Shown here piece by piece: positions 1-8,365 of a stretch of DNA of 19,808 nucleotides. Made by a program: the position numbers and the translations under genes. Location: NCBI GenBank assembly GCA_900544445.1, contig UQVK01000073.1:1-19808 (forward strand). The letters run 5' to 3'. Source of the DNA: an uncultured Lachnospiraceae bacterium (GTDB taxonomy: Bacteria > Bacillota > Clostridia > Lachnospirales > Lachnospiraceae). A model generated the notes under the pieces. The model saw nothing but the letters and a program-made list of their open reading frames with translations. It was not told where the DNA came from and made no database searches. Position 1 is the stretch's first letter. Every line of letters begins with the position of its first letter.

Positions 1-147
1 TTCTTACCAAAAAGGAGTCATTTTCTTCCAAAGACACAAACTTTTTTACACTACCTCGAACCGGATTATGTCCTACAGCAGGGGGATGTTCTGACCGTCA
101 TCGGTAAGTCGGAACGGATCAGCGCGTTTGAAGGCGCTTTCGTCTGA
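1..147 (+). CDS. 3' end of a gene with a TrkA-C/RCK-C-like tail (partial)
   Basis: The frame is open from the first base to a TGA at 145-147, so only about 48 C-terminal residues are visible. The tail contains LQQGDVLTVIG followed by KSERISAFE. This is the usual ending of TrkA C-terminal (RCK_C) domains, the ligand-binding regulatory lobe of K+ uptake subunits, K+ channels and some cation antiporters. The first 17 or so residues are AT-rich, Lys/Phe-rich and do not look like that domain, so the start of the window may lie near a junction. The family is inferred from one short motif and the full protein cannot be identified. Confidence 0.55.
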   Translation, partial: FLPKRSHFLPKTQTFLHYLEPDYVLQQGDVLTVIGKSERISAFEGAFV

Positions 148-188
148 ACGGCAGATGCTTTCCGCTCCCTCATTTAACTAACGTGCCC

Positions 189-1166
189 TTATTCGAAGGG
201 AAACTTCACGCCCCATTCTTCCCGCAGACCGTCCATCAGTTCCATCACGCGGAGGGTCTCCTCATGGGGCATTTCCCCGCACTCCAGCTTCCCTTCGGAA
301 AGGGCGCGCATGCAGGCCTCCACTTCATATTCATAACCGGTGATCTGGGCCGGTCTGTCGATCCTTTTCACTTTATGATAGTTGGTATCATATATGGTCA
401 GGCTTTCAAAATTGTTGATATTTTCAATCACCATGAAGCCCTTTGTGCCGTATATGGTTCCCCGCCGGTCGCTCAGGCCCAGCATGGAAGCGGCAAGCTG
501 CGCAACCTTCCCGTCCTCATAGAGGAAGGTGATGCTGTCCTGCTCGTCCACCCCGCTGTCCGTATAGGTGCAGGCGGAAGAGATTTTCGCAATTCTGTCC
601 CCGAAGATCATCCGGGCAAAGTTGATGGGATAAACGCCCACATCCAGAAGCGCTCCGCCTGCCAGGTCCGGCCGCTGCAGCCTGGGAACCTCGTTGATCA
701 GATATCCCAGATTCGCCGTGAGCATGGTGGGCGAACCAATCACACCGTCTGCAAGCTCCTGCCGGATTGTCTGAAGCATGGGCAGATAGCGCACCCATAT
801 GGCTTCTGTGATGAATACCTTTTCCTTCCTGGCATAGTCCAGAAGCTCCTTCGCCTGCTTTGCATTTGCGGTAAACGCCTTCTCGCACAGCACAGGCTTC
901 TTATGGCGGATACAGAGCATGGCGTTTTCAAAATGCTCCGAATGGGGCGTGGCGATATAGACCAGCTCCACCTCTTCATCCTTCACCAGCTCCTCATAGG
1001 AACCGTACGCCTTCTGAAAGCCGTATTTCTGCGCGAACGCCTCCGCCTTTTCCAGGCTCCTTGAACCAATCGCGTAACATGTCACATTTTCCATTTGGGA
1101 AATGGTTTTTGCCATCATGGAGGCAATCCCTCCCGCTCCCAGAATTGCCATTTTCAGATTTTTCAT
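189..1166 (-). CDS. Gfo/Idh/MocA family NAD(P)-dependent oxidoreductase
   Basis: This 325-residue protein has the usual length of the family. It opens with a Rossmann nucleotide-binding motif (GAGGIA, residues 10-15). It then shows IATPHSEHFE (71-80), the position where family members place the nicotinamide-side loop, and CEKAFTAN (94-101), the form of the conserved EKP motif with the catalytic-region lysine K96. The GGALLDVGVYPI segment is typical of the dihydrodiol dehydrogenase/D-xylose dehydrogenase branch. The substrate cannot be read from sequence but is probably a sugar or polyol oxidised or reduced in the cytoplasm. ATG at 1166 follows a purine-rich GGAAGGGG site. It lies 52 bases after the Nudix gene on the same strand and is probably the last gene of that operon. 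Confidence 0.93.
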   Translation of the reverse strand: MKNLKMAILGAGGIASMMAKTISQMENVTCYAIGSRSLEKAEAFAQKYGFQKAYGSYEELVKDEEVELVYIATPHSEHFENAMLCIRHKKPVLCEKAFTANAKQAKELLDYARKEKVFITEAIWVRYLPMLQTIRQELADGVIGSPTMLTANLGYLINEVPRLQRPDLAGGALLDVGVYPINFARMIFGDRIAKISSACTYTDSGVDEQDSITFLYEDGKVAQLAASMLGLSDRRGTIYGTKGFMVIENINNFESLTIYDTNYHKVKRIDRPAQITGYEYEVEACMRALSEGKLECGEMPHEETLRVMELMDGLREEWGVKFPFE

Positions 1167-1218
1167 TCTTTTTCCCCTTCCATTTTTTATTTTCTCTCAA
1201 TCCGGCTGTGCTGCGGCT

Positions 1219-1785
1219 TCAGCATTCCGTCAATCCCGCCAGCCGGAAGCCGTCCTCCAGCGCGCCGATTTCCCATGCAAAAATACAGAAGGCAGGATCT
1301 CCCGCTTCGGAACGGGCTTTCAGTTCTTCGAAGTCCATCCAGCGAACCGCCTCCACCTCCTCTTTCTGCAGGCAGAGCTCCGAAACCTCAACCGGTTTCA
1401 GATACAGATATACCGCCGCGATCTCCCGGTCAATGATGTCCGTCCCGCCGAAGTTCTCGTTCACCTCATAGGAATACAGACCCACGTAAAAAAGATCCGG
1501 CTCCTCTGCCTGAATTCCCAGTTCCTCGGAAAGCTCCCGCAGGGCTCCCTCCGCAAAGCTGTCCCCGGCGGAAAGATGGCCCGCGCAGGAGGTATCAAAG
1601 CATCCCGGAAAGGTTTCCTTCTCCCGGCTTCTTTTCTGCAGCAGCACCTGCAGTCTTCCGTTCTGTCGACGAACCAGCCAGATATGGGCCGTTCCGTGCC
1701 AGTCCCCATCCCGGTGGACGGCGCTTCTTTCCTTTACCTGTCCGGTGGGCTCACCGTCAGGTGTACGGATATCAAACAATTCCAT
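1219..1785 (-). CDS. Nudix hydrolase (IPP-isomerase-like branch)
   Basis: This 188-residue cytoplasmic protein carries a Nudix box at residues 69-91. The REUXEEXGU core is intact (RELSEELGI, 83-91), but the first acidic position of the consensus GX5E is Asp (GHLSAGD, 69-75). That pattern, with CAGH just before the box and the N-terminal form MELFDIRTPDGEPTG, is typical of the Nudix group annotated as isopentenyl-diphosphate isomerase-like or YfcD-like. The fold hydrolyses nucleoside diphosphate-X compounds with Mg2+ or Mn2+ held by the box glutamates; the true substrate is unknown. ATG follows AAGGAAGG and lies 18 bases after the stop of the Ig-like protein, so the two are probably co-transcribed. 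Confidence 0.92.
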   Translation of the reverse strand: MELFDIRTPDGEPTGQVKERSAVHRDGDWHGTAHIWLVRRQNGRLQVLLQKRSREKETFPGCFDTSCAGHLSAGDSFAEGALRELSEELGIQAEEPDLFYVGLYSYEVNENFGGTDIIDREIAAVYLYLKPVEVSELCLQKEEVEAVRWMDFEELKARSEAGDPAFCIFAWEIGALEDGFRLAGLTEC

Positions 1786-1803
1786 GATTATAAACCTTCC
1801 TTT

Positions 1804-2658
1804 TCAGGAAATCACAAACAGCACATCGCTGGCAAATGGGCCGTCGCCTCCGTTGTAGGTTTCGCTGTTTCCCATGTGGTCCGTCACGGTTACCTTTTTA
1901 ATCCGGTAGGTTCCCGCCTCATCTGTGCTGCTCTTTTTGATGACTCCGGTATACAGCTCTCCGCCCGCCGCATCCAGATCCACGCTGACAGCCTTTCCGT
2001 TCTCATTTTCAAACCGGACGGTCACGCTGTCCACCCCGGAAAAATCGTCCGCCACCGCGGCGGTCACTGTGATCTCCGACTCTTTTGCCGCCTGCATGGG
2101 AGATACCGCGACTGCTCCCAGAACGGGCGCCGTCTCATCCAGAACCGTCACGCCGTTGTCAATCTGAAACGCGGCGGTCATTGGAAGCGTCAGGTAATTG
2201 TCATCCTCTTCCCGGTCCTCCGCCCGGCAGTAACGGACATAAGCTCCGTTCTCATCCTGCAGAATCACCTTATCCAGCACATACGTTCCGGCCGGTTCAT
2301 AGATGCTCATGGAAATCCAGTCCGCGTATACGCCGTCCGCCAGATCATCCGGTCTCAGAATTTTGGTAACGCTCCTGTCGTTTTCCGTATTGAGAAACTG
2401 GACGTTGATATGGTCTAGGCCCGCGCTTCCCTCTGCCACAGCCACTGCCACATAGACCTGAAGTTCCGTTCCTTCCGTCCGCATGGGGCCTGCCGCCACG
2501 GCGGCAAGCTGCGGCTGGATGGCAGCAGACTGGCAAAAAACCTGCTTCACATATGAATCTGTCTGTGCCGCAACCGATATTTCCAAGGGAAATGCAAGCA
2601 GAAGTATTATTTCGACTAAAAAAATGACTTTTCCACATCTTTTTTCGTATTTCTCCAT
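1804..2658 (-). CDS. Secreted protein with two Ig-like modules
   Basis: This 284-residue protein begins with a Sec-type signal: basic start MEKYEKRCGK, a hydrophobic stretch at about 11-24, and a likely cleavage site near SVAAQ (29-33). Two related beta-rich modules follow, at about 64-140 and 178-268. Each has the pattern V-x-F-x-N...G-x-Y/L...AGTY-x-(L/I)-x-K-V-x-(L/V)-x-D-x-x-G. This is the style of bacterial Ig-like domains found in clostridial surface and secreted proteins. There is no catalytic motif, LPXTG sorting signal or choline-binding repeat, so it is probably released or held by other contacts. ATG at 2658 follows AGAGGTG with good spacing. It is the first gene of the operon with the Nudix and oxidoreductase genes. 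Its specific function is unknown. Confidence 0.85.
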   Translation of the reverse strand: MEKYEKRCGKVIFLVEIILLLAFPLEISVAAQTDSYVKQVFCQSAAIQPQLAAVAAGPMRTEGTELQVYVAVAVAEGSAGLDHINVQFLNTENDRSVTKILRPDDLADGVYADWISMSIYEPAGTYVLDKVILQDENGAYVRYCRAEDREEDDNYLTLPMTAAFQIDNGVTVLDETAPVLGAVAVSPMQAAKESEITVTAAVADDFSGVDSVTVRFENENGKAVSVDLDAAGGELYTGVIKKSSTDEAGTYRIKKVTVTDHMGNSETYNGGDGPFASDVLFVIS

Positions 2659-2670
2659 AAAACACCTCTA

Positions 2671-2946
2671 TGCTAGTAATTTTAAAAATATCCCCATTGG
2701 TAAAGTGCAGTTCCTTAAGCTGCCTCTAGTTACAACCGTTTAGCTCGATATGACTATAGATATGATATCTAATCAAATGCCCCTCATCACTCATTTGCAG
2801 TACGTTATCCAGACGAAAGATCACCTGATCCCCAATCACGAAAATAACGATATTCACACCATGCTTTTTCAGGCTTTCCAGAAGCTGTACCATATAAACC
2901 GGATGAGAACCAACTCAAGTAAGATGCCAAAATTTTCCCATGAATT
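2671..2946 (-). pseudogene. Decayed polysaccharide deacetylase (NodB family) remnant
   Basis: Read on the minus strand from base 2905, about 60 codons are open and align without gaps to residues 69-127 of the intact deacetylase at 8465-9187. Shared blocks are HPxY, QLL, LK, GV, MSxEGHLI and H-x-x-x-H, including the zinc-site histidine pair (HIYSH). Past the stop at 2726-2728 the similarity continues (RQLKE ... FTN ... FKIT, against REQFKEE ... RTN ... SEIT). Upstream, the catalytic FDDGP region is recognisable only across a one-base frameshift. There is no usable start, and the C-terminal RPPYG, DPLDW and LMHD motifs are gone. The remnant fills nearly all of the 375-base gap between the Ig-like gene and the AT-rich island. 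The alignment was made by eye; nucleotide similarity to the intact copy is low, so this is not a recent duplicate. Confidence 0.72.
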
Positions 2947-3033
2947 GCCATAAAATGATCTTAATACTACATTTCACGTTTACTTTTCGATGCTATTCAC
3001 ATTAATGCTTAAAACAGCACCATATTTGAATTA

Positions 3034-3951
3034 TTAATATAAGCCTTCTTTCAAACAAATCAGTAACTCATTCTCCTCCCCAACACTATACAATTCCAGT
3101 CTACCCGTTTTCATATAATAATACAGAATTCCATGATTACCATTTACTGACATCCAATTTTCTTTTTTCTCTTCCTTTACATGAATACACCTCACAGGTT
3201 TTTCAGCAGTATCGTTCAATACAACTTCGCACAAATACTCTTGGCCTTTATATTGTATTTTAATATCAATATCTTTATCAGCAAACTGCAATTCGTAAGA
3301 AATAGCCAGAACATCCAACTCTTTCAATATATGCTGAAACGCCAGACCGGCCTTTGAATTGCCACATCTAAATGCAATATCCTCCTGATTACCTGTTTGA
3401 CTCAGGAAATTATTATATACCAATGATTTTAATTTTCTCATAAGGTCATCAGGCATATCCTTGCGACCTACAATCTCATTCACAAGCTCCTGCAATTCGT
3501 TTTCTGAAACTTTTGTCTGCTCCTGCCTTTCTCTCATCTCTCTGTAAAATTTTGAATTCAACTGTAAAGTATCTATGTACTGCTTCCCCTCCACCGTATT
3601 ACCAATAAGTTGATATTGTCCATTCTTGCCTAAATTTTTTACATGAGGATTCTCTCCCAGATAAATATTGTCTGTACATGGGTTCAGCAGTAGTTCAGAA
3701 CTTTTATTTGATTTTGTTCCATTACATTTTGAACACGCGTATATCATATTATCATAAGAATCAAGATCCATATCTATTCCAGAGGTCCTCGCAATAAAAT
3801 GGTCTTTTTCAAAATAAGCTTCACCCAAAACCCCCGTATCCTGTTCCCTCATCCGACAATATGCGCATTCATAGTGGAAATCATTACGTAAATACATTTT
3901 GCATTTTATATGATTGTATCTTACCCATCGCTTTTTCCTTTGGTAATCCAT
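3034..3951 (-). CDS. HNH endonuclease, last gene of the four-gene island operon
   Basis: This 305-residue protein has a clear zinc-ribbon HNH module at residues 29-80: CAYC (C29, C32), KDH (D50, H51), SYDNMIYAC (N68), and CSKCN-x-x-K (C73, C76, N77, K80). Such modules cut DNA with one metal ion and occur in restriction enzymes, McrA-like nucleases and CRISPR or phage proteins. The remaining 225 residues form no domain I recognise: a charged helical section (about 130-180), then a beta-rich part with DIDIKIQYKGQEYLCEVVL (227-245). The last part might be a degenerate nuclease-like or sensing fold, but no ExK pair is visible. ATG at 3951 lies three bases after the receiver gene stop, with its GGAAGG site inside that gene, so translation is coupled. 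It is probably the DNA-cutting effector of the system. Confidence 0.85.
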   Translation of the reverse strand: MDYQRKKRWVRYNHIKCKMYLRNDFHYECAYCRMREQDTGVLGEAYFEKDHFIARTSGIDMDLDSYDNMIYACSKCNGTKSNKSSELLLNPCTDNIYLGENPHVKNLGKNGQYQLIGNTVEGKQYIDTLQLNSKFYREMRERQEQTKVSENELQELVNEIVGRKDMPDDLMRKLKSLVYNNFLSQTGNQEDIAFRCGNSKAGLAFQHILKELDVLAISYELQFADKDIDIKIQYKGQEYLCEVVLNDTAEKPVRCIHVKEEKKENWMSVNGNHGILYYYMKTGRLELYSVGEENELLICLKEGLY

Positions 3952-3954
3952 TTA

Positions 3955-4458
3955 TTATCCTTCCCTATCAGCTATTGTAAAACGTTTCAATTCCCGGATC
4001 AATTCTTCCTTTTCCTTCTGCCGCTGGTCCATTTCCGCAAGCATTTTATTATCCCGCCTCAATTCACAGGCTCTTTTAATTTTTTGAACTACCTCATCTA
4101 TTTTTCCAGCTTCTTTCATTTCACTTTTAGTCAACTGGTAATCATAAGCCCCCAATTCATCCTTATAATCTTCCAAAGGATAATTCGTCAGCAAAATTGC
4201 ATATATAGTACTATCATGCTTACGAATTTCATTTAAAGCATCACTGCCTTTATAGGATACCATTTGTTTATCTAACTCATGGTCAATAAGCAGAAAATCA
4301 ATGCATTCCCTAATAACAATTGGATAAAAATCTTCCACTCTGGCCGGCAAGGTCTCCAATCCCTTTATACGGATCCCTTCAAATAAATCAAATCTGGCCT
4401 GCTGTACCATAACATTACTTATATCATCTTCAATATATAGTCCTAATAATTCCTTCAC
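3955..4458 (-). CDS. Stand-alone receiver (response regulator-like) protein
   Basis: This 167-residue protein resembles a CheY-type receiver. The acidic pair is in YIEDD (D11, D12), the phospho-acceptor is probably D59 in FLLIDHEL, the switch threonine is T91 in AILLTNY, and the conserved lysine is K111 in YQLTKSE. There is no DNA-binding or enzymatic output domain. The C-terminal 40 residues (about 127-160) are charged and heptad-like and may form a coiled coil for partner binding. It starts with GTG, preceded by AAGGAG, and this overlaps the stop of the ATPase gene by one base (TAGTG), which implies coupled synthesis. The natural partner is the histidine-kinase-like half of that ATPase. The assignment as a receiver rests on motif order and has moderate sequence support. 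Confidence 0.82.
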   Translation of the reverse strand: MKELLGLYIEDDISNVMVQQARFDLFEGIRIKGLETLPARVEDFYPIVIRECIDFLLIDHELDKQMVSYKGSDALNEIRKHDSTIYAILLTNYPLEDYKDELGAYDYQLTKSEMKEAGKIDEVVQKIKRACELRRDNKMLAEMDQRQKEKEELIRELKRFTIADREG

Positions 4459-6878
4459 TATTTATTCTCCTTCTTTTCAAAATGAACAAGGAATCTGGCT
4501 CCGCCTAACTTTTTTGAATCCAATACCTCTATTTCCCCTCCGTAGCTCTTTACAATTTCTCTGACAATATTGAGTCCAAGACCAATTCCATCTTCTTTCG
4601 TAGTTACAAATGCCTGAAATATTTTTTGACGTTCTTCCAATGGTACTCCATTTCCACTGTCTTCAAATGCCAGAAAAATATTTTCATCTTCCTGGCTGAA
4701 TTGAATATCAATCTCTCTTCGTTGTTTTCCTTTTAATTGTTCAAATGCATTTGTTATCATATTAATTATGATGGATTCCAGATCAATCTGCCTCATAGTA
4801 AAACAAATATCTTCCTGCGAGTTCCATGAAAGAGTAATCCTAAACTCATGTAACATACCAATATACAGTTGACAGACATTACTTAAAACTTTACCAAAAT
4901 CAAGATTCTTTTTTACCTCTCTCTTATGCTTGCGCAAAAATTCCACAATCATGGAACTATAGCCTTCTATCCGTGCAAAATCAGATTTCAGGATACCTGT
5001 AATATTTGCAAAATGCTTACTTTCTATCATGGGCGTCAGAGCTTCAAAATATGCAATACTATTCCCAATTCTTGAAATTATGTCCTGTGTCTCATGCCCA
5101 AAATTTCCTGTAAGGATCCCAAGTGTAGCCAGATTTTTATACATGGATAATTCGTTTTCCTGATAATCCAATACCTTTTGATATGCATTTTCCGTTTGCT
5201 CATATTGTTTTTCTTTTTCTTTCTGATGCCACTCCTCGTCCTGTTTCCACTGTTCAATGGCGCTCTGTACAACATTTGCAGAGGCACCACTTTTTACCAG
5301 CTTTATTGCCTCCTGAAATCGTTTATTCTGTTGGCGCCTGTACTGTTCCTCTCTTTTCTGATACTTCTTCTTTTCTTCTTTCGCTTTATCTAATTCAGAT
5401 GGTGCTTTTTCAGATGCTTCTTTTCTTATTTCAGAAATAATACGAATACATTTAAGTATAAACTCTTTCAACTCTTCATAGGCCTGATTCTCAATAATTC
5501 CTTCCCTATTTGTTGCATCAATTAATAATGGATTTGTCCTATCTGATATTTTTATTACACCAACCGTCTGGTTATTACCTACTCTGTAGCCATGTGTATC
5601 TTTTACCTTCTCTTTATCCAATTCAAGCCAGTCATTGCCAATTTCACCGTAAGGCTTTACCCGGAAATTATCCCTATATATTTTAATTCCACAATATGTA
5701 TCCAGGATTCGCAATGCAAAACGATAATCATATGTTTCGTTTCTCATATGCACAGCATCTCTCAGGAAATAATACAATTCAAAAGAAATGTCCCCGCAAA
5801 GCAGAGACGTTTTATATTCATCTGTAACTTCCCTGCGATTTCCATCATTATCCATATAAAAAATAGCTGATTTTTTCCCCCCGTTTGTAATTTCTGCTTC
5901 CAGCTTTGCATATCTCATGTGCAAAATATCATTTACTGACATTTCGTCTGGTATTTTGAATTGATTTGCTACAAGTTCAATATAAAAAGGATCTTTTTCA
6001 ATAAATTCGGGTGCAACAAGAAGCCGTAGTTCCTTCTGAAGCTTATCAATATCTCTCTGGCGCCAGTTATCCCTCAAACGTTCCAACACCAAAACCATTC
6101 CTGTTATTTTTCTCTTCCCGTTTTTTTCTCTTTCTGCCAGATCCTTCAAACACCAGTAAATCTCTTCTTCATCCCGGTTATCAATTTTTTCCAGTGGATT
6201 TCCAATTTCTTCAATTCCATATTCAGCGCCCTCCTTTTTCCCCAATACTGGAAGAACCAGACGCTCGATCTCTGATAAAATATCTTCCCGAAAGAGAAGT
6301 TCATAATTATCCACCACCTCCGCATATTTTTCTACAATTTTTCTATCATGTTCATCAACATTGGATAGCAGCAGATAATATTCCAACTGATTCGCAATGA
6401 ACTTTGCAGCAGAGATATCTTTTCCTTCTCGGAGTATCCTGATTCTCTGTTTCAGTGAATCCACTGAAATTTCTTCATAACGATTCCAATTGATAAATAC
6501 TTTAAAATCTTCATGTTCCGTAAAAGAATAAATTGTTACCTTTTCAGCAAGTCTCTCTACGGAAAAACGTCCAATCCCTTTCTTTCCCGTCCGCTTCCTT
6601 CCATTAGGAGTATAAGGCTCACTAACCTTATTGCTGGTTCCAATTACCATCCATTTCTTTTCAAATTCTTCCTGCGTCATACCGCTTCCGGTATCTGTAA
6701 TGATGATTTTACTATATGGCGTATTCGCACGATCAACTATAATTTGCACGCTCCCGGCATCCGCATCATAAGAATTCTTCACAAGCTCAACCAGGGCAGT
6801 AACAAAATCTGTCACAAGTTCTCTGCCCAATTGTCCTATATGTCTTGAATTTGTTCTGAAATAGAGATTTTTTGCCAT
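4458..6878 (-). CDS. Dual GHKL ATPase: MORC/Hsp90-like N-terminus plus histidine kinase-like C-terminus
   Basis: This 806-residue cytoplasmic protein has no membrane segment. Residues 1-130 form an Hsp90/MutL/MORC-type ATPase: ELVKNSYDAD (N35 as the Mg2+ ligand), DTGSGM (62-67) and GKKGIGRF (98-105). Residues of about 400-465 (NFRVKPYG ... NDW ... NREGIIENQAY) look like the transducer that follows such ATPases. A long charged coiled coil spans about 485-575. The C-terminal part is kinase-like: possible phospho-histidine H595 in FGHETQD, N-box IIINMITNAFEQL (703-715), DSGNG (740-744) and GIGLGLN (764-770). It therefore has two predicted ATP sites in one chain. It starts 12 bases after the methyltransferase stop with AAGGAG, and overlaps the receiver gene. 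The neighbourhood suggests it links modification, signalling to the receiver, and the nuclease. The role is inferred; GHKL 'paraMORC' ATPases are known in restriction-modification neighbourhoods. Confidence 0.88.
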   Translation of the reverse strand: MAKNLYFRTNSRHIGQLGRELVTDFVTALVELVKNSYDADAGSVQIIVDRANTPYSKIIITDTGSGMTQEEFEKKWMVIGTSNKVSEPYTPNGRKRTGKKGIGRFSVERLAEKVTIYSFTEHEDFKVFINWNRYEEISVDSLKQRIRILREGKDISAAKFIANQLEYYLLLSNVDEHDRKIVEKYAEVVDNYELLFREDILSEIERLVLPVLGKKEGAEYGIEEIGNPLEKIDNRDEEEIYWCLKDLAEREKNGKRKITGMVLVLERLRDNWRQRDIDKLQKELRLLVAPEFIEKDPFYIELVANQFKIPDEMSVNDILHMRYAKLEAEITNGGKKSAIFYMDNDGNRREVTDEYKTSLLCGDISFELYYFLRDAVHMRNETYDYRFALRILDTYCGIKIYRDNFRVKPYGEIGNDWLELDKEKVKDTHGYRVGNNQTVGVIKISDRTNPLLIDATNREGIIENQAYEELKEFILKCIRIISEIRKEASEKAPSELDKAKEEKKKYQKREEQYRRQQNKRFQEAIKLVKSGASANVVQSAIEQWKQDEEWHQKEKEKQYEQTENAYQKVLDYQENELSMYKNLATLGILTGNFGHETQDIISRIGNSIAYFEALTPMIESKHFANITGILKSDFARIEGYSSMIVEFLRKHKREVKKNLDFGKVLSNVCQLYIGMLHEFRITLSWNSQEDICFTMRQIDLESIIINMITNAFEQLKGKQRREIDIQFSQEDENIFLAFEDSGNGVPLEERQKIFQAFVTTKEDGIGLGLNIVREIVKSYGGEIEVLDSKKLGGARFLVHFEKKENK

Positions 6879-6890
6879 TTGTACTCCTTG

Positions 6891-8315
6891 CTAAAATAGG
6901 AATTCACTAATATCATACACGGATACTCTATAGGAAGATGGCGTTGTCGGTGTTCCAATCTCCCTCACGTACTGGTAAAACTCTGCACTTTCCAGCACAT
7001 TCTTGGCATCCTGTAAAGTCATATTACTACCTTTCTTTATTTTAATAAAATATCCCGCGTATGGAATCACATCTGCCTGAGCTACATATGTTTTGGTAGA
7101 ATCTGTTATTACCATCGGCACTACCAGTTTTCTTCCAAATACTTCCTTCAAGGCCTGACTCCTGCCATATTCGAACCATTGCGCTGTTTTATCAGATTTT
7201 CTTTCTCTCAGATCATCGTAAAACTGATACAGATAATTCCATGCACATATGTATTGATTCTTAAATTCCTCCTCCGTGTAATGTTCAACTTCTCCATTAA
7301 TCATTCTATATGGGAAAATGATTCTCGCCAGCCTTTTTCCATTTTTCGATGCCCTGTTGCTTTTGGTACTAACCGCTGGCAAAGTTAATTCCTTTTCTAC
7401 AGGTAAACCGTTTATAATATAGTATTTCTCTGTCTCTTCTTCTGCGGAAAATAAAAAGGCCTTATTACATAATGTTGCCACACTATTATGCACACTAAAA
7501 TAATCTCCAAATCTTCTGTTTCCACTAACTGTCCTGTGAAAAATCCATTTATCTTCATTCAATGCGGAACGCATTACAAAAAACTTATTCTTTGTTGCAT
7601 CATCCTCGTACTCAACTTGATTTGGGACATTTCCATTTTCGCACAGAATCAGAGATGTTGAACAGATTATACCCTGAAATATTTTAACATTGCTACAGTC
7701 GATAATCTTGGTAATATGATCCCACAAAAATCCTCTCACTCCCGCCGCGAACCGATTTCTGAACACGCTGAACGGAATTAGGTATATCATTTTCCCTCTA
7801 TCTGACAATGCCTTGACACTGGCTTCAATAAATGCATAACAATAGTCAAATCTTCCTTTCTGACATACCAAAAAATTTCGTTGCAAAAATACCCTTTCTT
7901 CCTGCGTCAGATCATGATATGTAATAAACGGCGGATTACCGACTATAAAATCAATATTTTGTTCCTTGCTTTTCAAAAAATCCTGATGTTTAATATTCCA
8001 TCTGACTTCCGGTATGTTTTCTATTGAAAGTACCTCATCCAAGCGTGCTAAACAGACATCTATCTTCCCCTGATCCACCTCATATGCCACAACATCTCTC
8101 TGCAATCCTATCGCTATTTGTTCTGGAGTATGCTGGTTTTCCTTCGCATCTGCAATATACCTTTTTACAATTTCTACTAGTATATTTCCTTCCCCACAGG
8201 AATTTTCCAGCACCTTGCGTCCCTGCAAATTATGTTTATATCCAACATTGTCAAGCATCAGCTTCACATATTGAATTGGCGTCGGAATCTGACAATTTTT
8301 TTCCCGTTTTGACAT
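6891..8315 (-). CDS. N6-adenine DNA methyltransferase (gamma class, Eco57I/TaqI-like)
   Basis: This 474-residue protein has the S-adenosylmethionine site at VLENSCGEGN (35-44), with motif II acid YEVD (78-81), and the catalytic motif IV NPPF (127-130) inside DFIVGNPPFITY. The order motif I then IV, with a long C-terminal region for target recognition, is that of gamma-class N6-adenine methyltransferases such as TaqI and the methylase half of Eco57I-type enzymes. No nuclease domain is fused. The early QIPTPIQYVKLML segment is typical of the family's N-terminal cofactor motif. ATG at 8315 has only a distant GGAAAGG site. It heads the four-gene operon, and its partner nuclease would be the HNH protein at the end. 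The target sequence cannot be predicted. Confidence 0.92.
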   Translation of the reverse strand: MSKREKNCQIPTPIQYVKLMLDNVGYKHNLQGRKVLENSCGEGNILVEIVKRYIADAKENQHTPEQIAIGLQRDVVAYEVDQGKIDVCLARLDEVLSIENIPEVRWNIKHQDFLKSKEQNIDFIVGNPPFITYHDLTQEERVFLQRNFLVCQKGRFDYCYAFIEASVKALSDRGKMIYLIPFSVFRNRFAAGVRGFLWDHITKIIDCSNVKIFQGIICSTSLILCENGNVPNQVEYEDDATKNKFFVMRSALNEDKWIFHRTVSGNRRFGDYFSVHNSVATLCNKAFLFSAEEETEKYYIINGLPVEKELTLPAVSTKSNRASKNGKRLARIIFPYRMINGEVEHYTEEEFKNQYICAWNYLYQFYDDLRERKSDKTAQWFEYGRSQALKEVFGRKLVVPMVITDSTKTYVAQADVIPYAGYFIKIKKGSNMTLQDAKNVLESAEFYQYVREIGTPTTPSSYRVSVYDISEFLF

Positions 8316-8365
8316 GATGGCATTTGCCTTTCCAATTTTCGTAAATCTTTTTTAATTCTCATTAC

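Noticed and set aside
1102..2418. Long open frame on the plus strand (438 codons)
   Set aside because: It is the antisense shadow of the Nudix and Ig-like genes, with no binding site or recognisable domain.
2750..2953. 67-codon plus-strand frame in the gap before the island
   Set aside because: The minus strand of the same bases aligns to a polysaccharide deacetylase, which explains the open frame better.
2950..3033. Attachment site or direct repeat at the island edge
   Set aside because: No repeat matching the other edge (8316-8464) was found by eye, and no integrase gene is present.
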